A stretch of 9,182 bases of DNA from Chlamydia trachomatis (GTDB lineage: Bacteria > Chlamydiota > Chlamydiia > Chlamydiales > JAAKFR01). The translations under genes were made by a program, and so were the position numbers. Positions 5,698 to 9,182 of this stretch are shown here, one piece after another. The stretch covers positions 1 through 9,182 of the forward strand of contig CAMAUB010000047.1 of assembly GCA_945861315.1 (NCBI GenBank), written 5' to 3'. Below the pieces are notes generated by a model. That model saw only the letters and a program-made list of their open reading frames with translations, made no database searches and was not told the origin of the DNA. Positions within the stretch are counted from its first letter, which is position 1, and every line of letters begins with the position of its first letter.

Positions 5698-6344
5698 GTA
5701 TTAGCGTCATTCTTCTAGCTGGCGGCAGTGGCTCTCGTATGAAAAGTCAATTGCCCAAACAATTTATGCGCCTCAATGGGAAACAGATCGCACATCATAG
5801 CTTAGATGTCTTTCTAGCCTACCCTGATGTGGCAGAGGTTATTGTGGTGTGCAACCCAGCTTTTCGAAGCCATTTTTCTGGATATCCAGTTAAATTCGCC
5901 CTACCGGGTAAACGAAGACAAGACTCCCTTTTTAATGGTCTTAATAGTGCAACATGTGATTGGATCTGCGTCCATGATTCAGTGCGCCCCTTCATTACCC
6001 CCTCTATGCTTAAAAGGTTGTTCAAAGAGGGCAAAAAAACAGGTGCTGCAACACTTGGTATGCCAATGAAATGGACTGTAAAGCTTTGTGGTGACAAGAA
6101 GCTAGTCAAACAAACCCTCAATCGAGGGCAAGCGTGGGAGGGGCAAACCCCCCAATTTCTTGCCAAAGAAGTGCTCTTAAAAGGCTTCGCCTATGCTAAT
6201 GAACATGACGTGACTGTCACTGACGATGTCTCTTTGGCTGAACTCATCAACCACCCCGTCACTTTAGTGGAGGGAGCTTATAACAATCTTAAAATTACAA
6301 CTCCCGAGGACTTGATCATTGCCGAGCACTTTGCAAAAATATAA
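5694..6344 (+). CDS. ispD: 2-C-methyl-D-erythritol 4-phosphate cytidylyltransferase
   Basis: IspD joins CTP and 2-C-methyl-D-erythritol 4-phosphate into CDP-ME, the third step of the MEP isoprenoid pathway, in the cytoplasm. At 216 residues it is slightly short of the usual 225-235. Visible motifs are the CTP-binding loop LAGGSGSRM (8-16) with PKQF (21-24), GKRRQDSL (72-79), HDSVRP (94-99, usually HDAxRP), TLNRGQAWEGQTPQ (141-154, with the arginine reaching into the partner subunit), TDDVSL (176-181) and the substrate lysine in NLKITTPEDL (198-207). Its ATG overlaps the lpxG stop (ATGA), and GGAAG lies 3 nt upstream of the ATG, so it is coupled to lpxG. Its end overlaps truA by 26 nt. The serine in HDSVRP is a mild deviation that should not affect catalysis. 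Confidence 0.95.
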   Translation: MSISVILLAGGSGSRMKSQLPKQFMRLNGKQIAHHSLDVFLAYPDVAEVIVVCNPAFRSHFSGYPVKFALPGKRRQDSLFNGLNSATCDWICVHDSVRPFITPSMLKRLFKEGKKTGAATLGMPMKWTVKLCGDKKLVKQTLNRGQAWEGQTPQFLAKEVLLKGFAYANEHDVTVTDDVSLAELINHPVTLVEGAYNNLKITTPEDLIIAEHFAKI

Positions 6345-7146
6345 ACTTCTCATTAGTTACGATGGCACCTCGTACAGCGGTTGGCAAGTTCAGCTAAATG
6401 CTCCCTCCATCCAAGAAGAGATTGAAAAAGCGCTTTACATTTTTTTTAAAGTGCCCATCCGCCTCATAGGATCGGGTCGAACAGATGCAGGAGTGCATGC
6501 TGTTGGACAAGTTGCACATTTTGAAAGTCCGAAAAGAGTTGACCCCTATCGATTTCTACCTGCACTCAATGGAATGATCCCAAAAGACATTCGAATTAAA
6601 GAAATTGAAGAAGTTCCAAACACCTTCCATGCACAACATTCGGCATACTCAAAGATCTACCACTACCATGTTTGTCGTGAGGCTATCATTGATCCCTTTG
6701 TACGTCGCTATCGCACTCACTATCATCGATCACTTGATCTACCACTTCTAAAAGAAGCGACCAAGCTTTTTTTAGGAGAGCATGATTTTACAACATTTGC
6801 AAACATAGGAAGCAACACCCACACATCAGTGCGCCATCTCATCCGTTTAGATTACATTGAGCAAGAGGGAGGTTTTCGTCTTGAATTTGAAGGAAGTGGA
6901 TTTCTCTACAAGATGGTGCGCAATATTACTGGCGTTTTGTTTGATATTGCAAGAGGACGCCTTTTAATGGATGAAATTCCCAAACTCTTTGCCGCTAAAG
7001 ATCGGCGCAAAATTGGAATGGCAGCTCCTGCCTCAGGCCTTTTTCTTATGCACGTTCGCTACAAAGTTGAAGAAAAGTTGGAGTGTGCTCAAATTTCATC
7101 TCAGTTGAAAGCTTTTCCAACTCTGGCTTTTCCACTAACGTTGTGA
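6319..7146 (+). CDS. truA: tRNA pseudouridine(38-40) synthase TruA, TTG start
   Basis: TruA converts uridines 38-40 in the tRNA anticodon arm to pseudouridine. The 275-residue product shows YDGTSYSGWQ (14-23), the catalytic motif GSGRTDAGVHA with nucleophile D56, the S-K-x-Y block AYSKIYHYHV, a C-terminal FLYKMVRNITGVL and the closing APASGLFLMHVRY. No ATG fits. TTG at 6319 is chosen because GAGGA (6306-6310) sits 8 nt upstream; a second TTG at 6331 would give MQKYKLLISYDG and remains possible. The gene overlaps ispD by 26 nt. The fold ends around residue 249, and the last 25 or so residues are an unconserved-looking tail. That tail is encoded across the region shared with the convergent HAD gene (101 nt). 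Confidence 0.95.
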   Translation: MPSTLQKYKLLISYDGTSYSGWQVQLNAPSIQEEIEKALYIFFKVPIRLIGSGRTDAGVHAVGQVAHFESPKRVDPYRFLPALNGMIPKDIRIKEIEEVPNTFHAQHSAYSKIYHYHVCREAIIDPFVRRYRTHYHRSLDLPLLKEATKLFLGEHDFTTFANIGSNTHTSVRHLIRLDYIEQEGGFRLEFEGSGFLYKMVRNITGVLFDIARGRLLMDEIPKLFAAKDRRKIGMAAPASGLFLMHVRYKVEEKLECAQISSQLKAFPTLAFPLTL

Positions 7147-7723
7147 CTAAAAAGGCCTTGGCACTTGTTCCTGTCAATGCTTTCAATCCTCTTGGAGAGT
7201 CTTCAAATCCCACAACCTTATCCCCTGGTTTGGCAAAACGTGCTATTGCTAGCTGATAACACTCAGGATCTGGCTTCGGCTTTGAATAATCCTCCCGCGT
7301 GATCCAATTGGGAATTGTTTCCAAAATGGGATGCTGCTTACGAATAAGCTTCATATGATCTTTAGGAGAGTGAGTCACGACACAACGGGGAATATCTGCA
7401 TCTGCAAGAGCTTCCAAAAGATCTGCAACCCCTGGCATCAGCTCCGTTCCCTGCTCAAGCAAAATTTTTGCATAGGTGTTTTTCTTCTCTAAATAGAACT
7501 CATCCCACTTTTTAAGAAGCTCTGGATAGCGACTTGTCAACTCTCGCTTCAATCCATTAGCACAAAAAGTTGCCAATTGGGCATATTGACGTTCATTCCA
7601 ATTAAGGGTCAACCCGCGATTGGTACATGTGTACTTATAAGCTAAAAAATGGAGCTTTTCTGTGTCTGCTAATAGACCGTCAAAGTCAAAAAGGAAAAGT
7701 TGATAGTGATGAATCCAATCCAT
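7046..7723 (-). CDS. HAD-superfamily hydrolase (phosphoglycolate phosphatase / beta-phosphoglucomutase-like)
   Basis: A 225-residue HAD hydrolase with all four motifs: DFDGLLADTE (13-22, nucleophile D13 and acid D15), VVTHS (115-119, T117), KPKPDPE (148-154, K150) and VVGFEDSPRG (170-179, D175). The insert between motifs I and II (residues about 20-100, helical) is a C1 cap, as in Gph and beta-phosphoglucomutase proteins. The substrate cannot be read from sequence; Chlamydia annotations for the same position (CT464) say phosphoglycolate phosphatase. It runs opposite to its neighbours. It overlaps truA by 101 nt at the 3' end and the next gene by 15 nt (or more) at the 5' end. The start ATG at 7723 is the only one that keeps motif I, and it has no Shine-Dalgarno. 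Confidence 0.88.
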   Translation of the reverse strand: MDWIHHYQLFLFDFDGLLADTEKLHFLAYKYTCTNRGLTLNWNERQYAQLATFCANGLKRELTSRYPELLKKWDEFYLEKKNTYAKILLEQGTELMPGVADLLEALADADIPRCVVTHSPKDHMKLIRKQHPILETIPNWITREDYSKPKPDPECYQLAIARFAKPGDKVVGFEDSPRGLKALTGTSAKAFLVTTLVEKPELEKLSTEMKFEHTPTFLQLCSERA

Positions 7724-8416
7724 GCAATCTATTATAGTCTAATCTTGATTTTTTTAACAGGATGCGCCCCCTCCAAAAAAAAATCTCTCACTGCAGAATA
7801 CATTTTCCGCAATCAGGGTGAGTACTTCTACACACCTGCTGCTCCCTATCTCTGTGAGACGGAAGCCTACCCTTGGGAGAAACATAGCATTGGTGGCCAC
7901 CCCCATGTTACTAAAGATTTTTTCCGCTGCAATTGCGGCTCCCACAGCCTACCTTTGCGAGACGGAAAAGAGTTTGTCTACCCATGCCTTCTAGACCTAC
8001 TTAACTTCGTTCAAGAAAAAACCAAGAAAAAGGTTATTATCACCTGCGGCCACCGCTGCCGCAGCTACAATACCCTAGCAGACCCCTCTTCCTATAACTG
8101 GAGTTCCAAACATATGCTCGCAGCAGAGGTTGATTTCTACTTAAAGGGATACGATCCAAACAAAATTATTGAGCTCCTCCAAGAGTACTACAAAGGAGAA
8201 CCCTTTGAGCGCTTTAATAGTGACAAGCTCGATATTTCAACACCTGCGTGGTTCAATAAAGAGATTTTCATCAAACTCTACCTACCTGGTGAGGGGCGCG
8301 ATTTAGACAACACACACCCCTACCCCTACATCAGTATTCAGGTGCGCTACGACCAAGATTTGAAAAAACGTGTTGTTTTTGATCAAGAGCAAGTTGAAAA
8401 TTATCATCGTAACTGA
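7709..8416 (+). CDS. Putative lipoprotein with M15/YcbK-like domain
   Basis: A 235-residue protein starting MNPIHAIYYSLILIFLTGCA. A short N-region, a hydrophobic core and the lipobox LTGC (lipidated Cys19) point to an exported lipoprotein. Residues 109-142 read VIITCGHRCRSYN...SSKHMLAAEVDFY, which matches the SGxRxxxxN...SxHxxGxAxD zinc site of M15 / DUF882 (YcbK) peptidoglycan peptidases, with H135 and D142 as ligands. The third ligand normally sits in a C-terminal 'HxD/HxQ' strand. The matching strand here is YISIQVRYD (207-215), with Ser209 in place of His, so hydrolase activity is doubtful. Six other cysteines (49, 74, 76, 93, 113, 117) could form disulfides. ATG 7709 is chosen for the signal peptide, though GTG 7706 fits AAGGAAAAG (7691-7699) slightly better and TTG 7700 is also open. 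Same place as the uncharacterised CT465 in Chlamydia. Followed by a tRNA. Confidence 0.75.
   Translation: MNPIHAIYYSLILIFLTGCAPSKKKSLTAEYIFRNQGEYFYTPAAPYLCETEAYPWEKHSIGGHPHVTKDFFRCNCGSHSLPLRDGKEFVYPCLLDLLNFVQEKTKKKVIITCGHRCRSYNTLADPSSYNWSSKHMLAAEVDFYLKGYDPNKIIELLQEYYKGEPFERFNSDKLDISTPAWFNKEIFIKLYLPGEGRDLDNTHPYPYISIQVRYDQDLKKRVVFDQEQVENYHRN
7731..7736 (-). promoter_or_regulatory. Consensus -10 box of the HAD gene
   Basis: On the minus strand a perfect TATAAT (7736-7731) ends 7 nt before the ATG at 7723, so transcription would start about at the start codon. No convincing -35 is seen; an A-rich stretch lies in that place. The box lies inside the coding sequence of the divergent lipoprotein gene. 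Confidence 0.45.
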
Positions 8417-8432
8417 TAGAGTGCTTCTCCAT

Positions 8433-8515
8433 GCCGGCGTGGCGAAATGGTAGACGCGGTAGACTCAAAATCTACTTCTAGCAATGGAGTGTTGGTTCGA
8501 GTCCAATCGCCGGCA
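8433..8515 (+). tRNA. tRNA-Leu (anticodon CAA)
   Basis: The full cloverleaf is visible in 83 nt. Acceptor GCCGGCG (8433-8439) pairs with CGCCGGC (8508-8514), with discriminator A8515. The D-arm follows as GGCGAAATGGTAGACGC. The anticodon stem GTAGA/TCTAC encloses the loop CTCAAAA, giving anticodon CAA, which reads UUG. A long variable arm (TTCTAGCAATGGAGT) marks it as a type II tRNA, and the T-loop TTCGAGT is closed by GTTGG/CCAAT. The 3' CCA is not encoded. Six T's (8516-8521) directly after the GC-rich acceptor may help terminate transcription. Confidence 0.97.
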
Positions 8516-8749
8516 TTTTTTATAGTCGATTAAGTCCGGAATGATAATTTTGATCTGCGTGAAAGCCTCGCGCTTGATTTTTAATGATCTGCTCATCGAA
8601 AATTGCGTATGATGATCCAAAAAACTCTTATTCCTCCAGTTACAAAATTCAAAGAATTTATAAGCTCTTTGCAGCTTTTATCTTTGTTGTTTTTACTTAA
8701 GAAAGTGAGTAAAAGAACCTTTCCACAACACTTAACCTACTGGTATTTC

Positions 8750-9182
8750 ATGGTAGAAAAAAAGATAATTATTCTTATTTTTTTTTTCGGATTTTTTTCA
8801 TTGTGGGCTGCCCCTACACAAGAGATTTTGCCAGACGATAAAATTCCTGATTTTCGAATAGCGACTCTACCAAAAGCTGGGACTCACTTACTGGTAAAAT
8901 GTTTGTATCTATTAGAAGCTGTGCCAGAAGTTTCTCAAAGTAATTTTGGCGGCATAACATTAGATGCAAAACTCCAAAACGAATATGGGTGGCATCTTAG
9001 TAACGAACTGCTCAATGACATCTATTCTGGCTCACATAAATATTTAATTATGGTTAGAGATGTACGTGATGCTATTTTATCTATCAATAATTGGATGCCT
9101 TATTTGTATATTAAATTGAATCGACCTGATCTCTTAGAAAGATTCAATAACAGTTTTGGTGGAGATTTTAACAAGAGAATTT
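8750..9182 (+). CDS. Exported sulfotransferase-like protein, 3' end outside window
   Basis: The frame is open for 144 codons to the window edge. It begins MVEKKIIILIFFFGFFSLWA, a typical signal peptide (two lysines, a strongly hydrophobic core, likely cleavage near A20-A21). The mature part shows IATLPKAGTHLLVKCL (38-53), matching the 5'-phosphosulfate loop PKxGTxxL of PAPS sulfotransferases. It also has WHLS (81-84), which aligns with the catalytic histidine segment, and LIMVRDVRDAILSI (99-112), which matches the 3'-phosphate motif with R103 and S111 spaced as in known enzymes. The missing C-terminus would hold the rest of the fold. No Shine-Dalgarno precedes the ATG. The frame stays open upstream to 8588, with ATGs at 8609 and 8612 and GTG at 8705, so a longer N-terminus is possible. 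The region is more AT-rich than the genes before it. The 234 nt after the tRNA hold no other gene that I can support. Confidence 0.72.
   Translation, partial: MVEKKIIILIFFFGFFSLWAAPTQEILPDDKIPDFRIATLPKAGTHLLVKCLYLLEAVPEVSQSNFGGITLDAKLQNEYGWHLSNELLNDIYSGSHKYLIMVRDVRDAILSINNWMPYLYIKLNRPDLLERFNNSFGGDFNKRI

Noticed and set aside
5819..6166. Reading frames opposite to or out of frame with ispD
   Set aside because: ispD is intact with all its motifs; the alternative frames show no family features.
8540..8610. Short direct repeat TGATCTGC (two copies) after the tRNA
   Set aside because: Only 8 bp and two copies; no CRISPR-like or attachment-site pattern and expected by chance.
8609..8749. N-terminal extension of the sulfotransferase-like protein from ATG 8609
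   Set aside because: The frame is open, but no ribosome site is present and starting there would bury the good signal peptide that begins at 8750; kept only as an alternative.

Overview
The window looks like the chromosome of a member of the Chlamydiae outside the classical Chlamydiaceae (an amoeba-, arthropod- or fish-associated lineage). The main evidence is gene order: acetyltransferase, prfB, SWIB protein, lpxG-type phosphoesterase, ispD, truA, HAD hydrolase and a small exported protein follow each other. From memory this matches the CT458-CT465 neighbourhood of Chlamydia trachomatis. The stand-alone SWIB-domain protein is itself a chlamydial hallmark. The family is inferred from order and motifs only; no search was run.

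Left half, minus strand (1-4080): a UGP3-like nucleotidyltransferase (613 aa) lies upstream of prfB. prfB, a GNAT acetyltransferase and a SprT-like metalloprotease-family protein (cut by the window edge) then form an overlapping operon. prfB needs a programmed +1 frameshift, so its true start is 2080 and its product is 364 aa. A 47-codon ORF with one predicted membrane helix sits on the plus strand between prfB and the UGP3-like gene.

Middle (4081-4752): a divergent promoter region with a dyad symmetry, the SWIB gene, then a long palindrome (48-bp perfect arms, about 163 nt in total) and a second small inverted repeat.

Right half, mostly plus strand (4753-9182): lpxG, ispD and truA are packed with overlaps and serve lipid A, isoprenoid and tRNA modification. 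A minus-strand HAD hydrolase overlaps truA at its 3' end and an exported M15/YcbK-like lipoprotein at its 5' end. Next come tRNA-Leu(CAA) and, running off the window, a sulfotransferase-fold protein with an N-terminal signal peptide.

Most genes are conserved housekeeping functions. The points worth a second look are the UGP3-like enzyme (best known from plant plastids), the apparently exported sulfotransferase, the long palindrome, the degenerate metal site of the lipoprotein, and three genes that lack a Shine-Dalgarno but have a -10-like hexamer 6-8 nt before the start codon.
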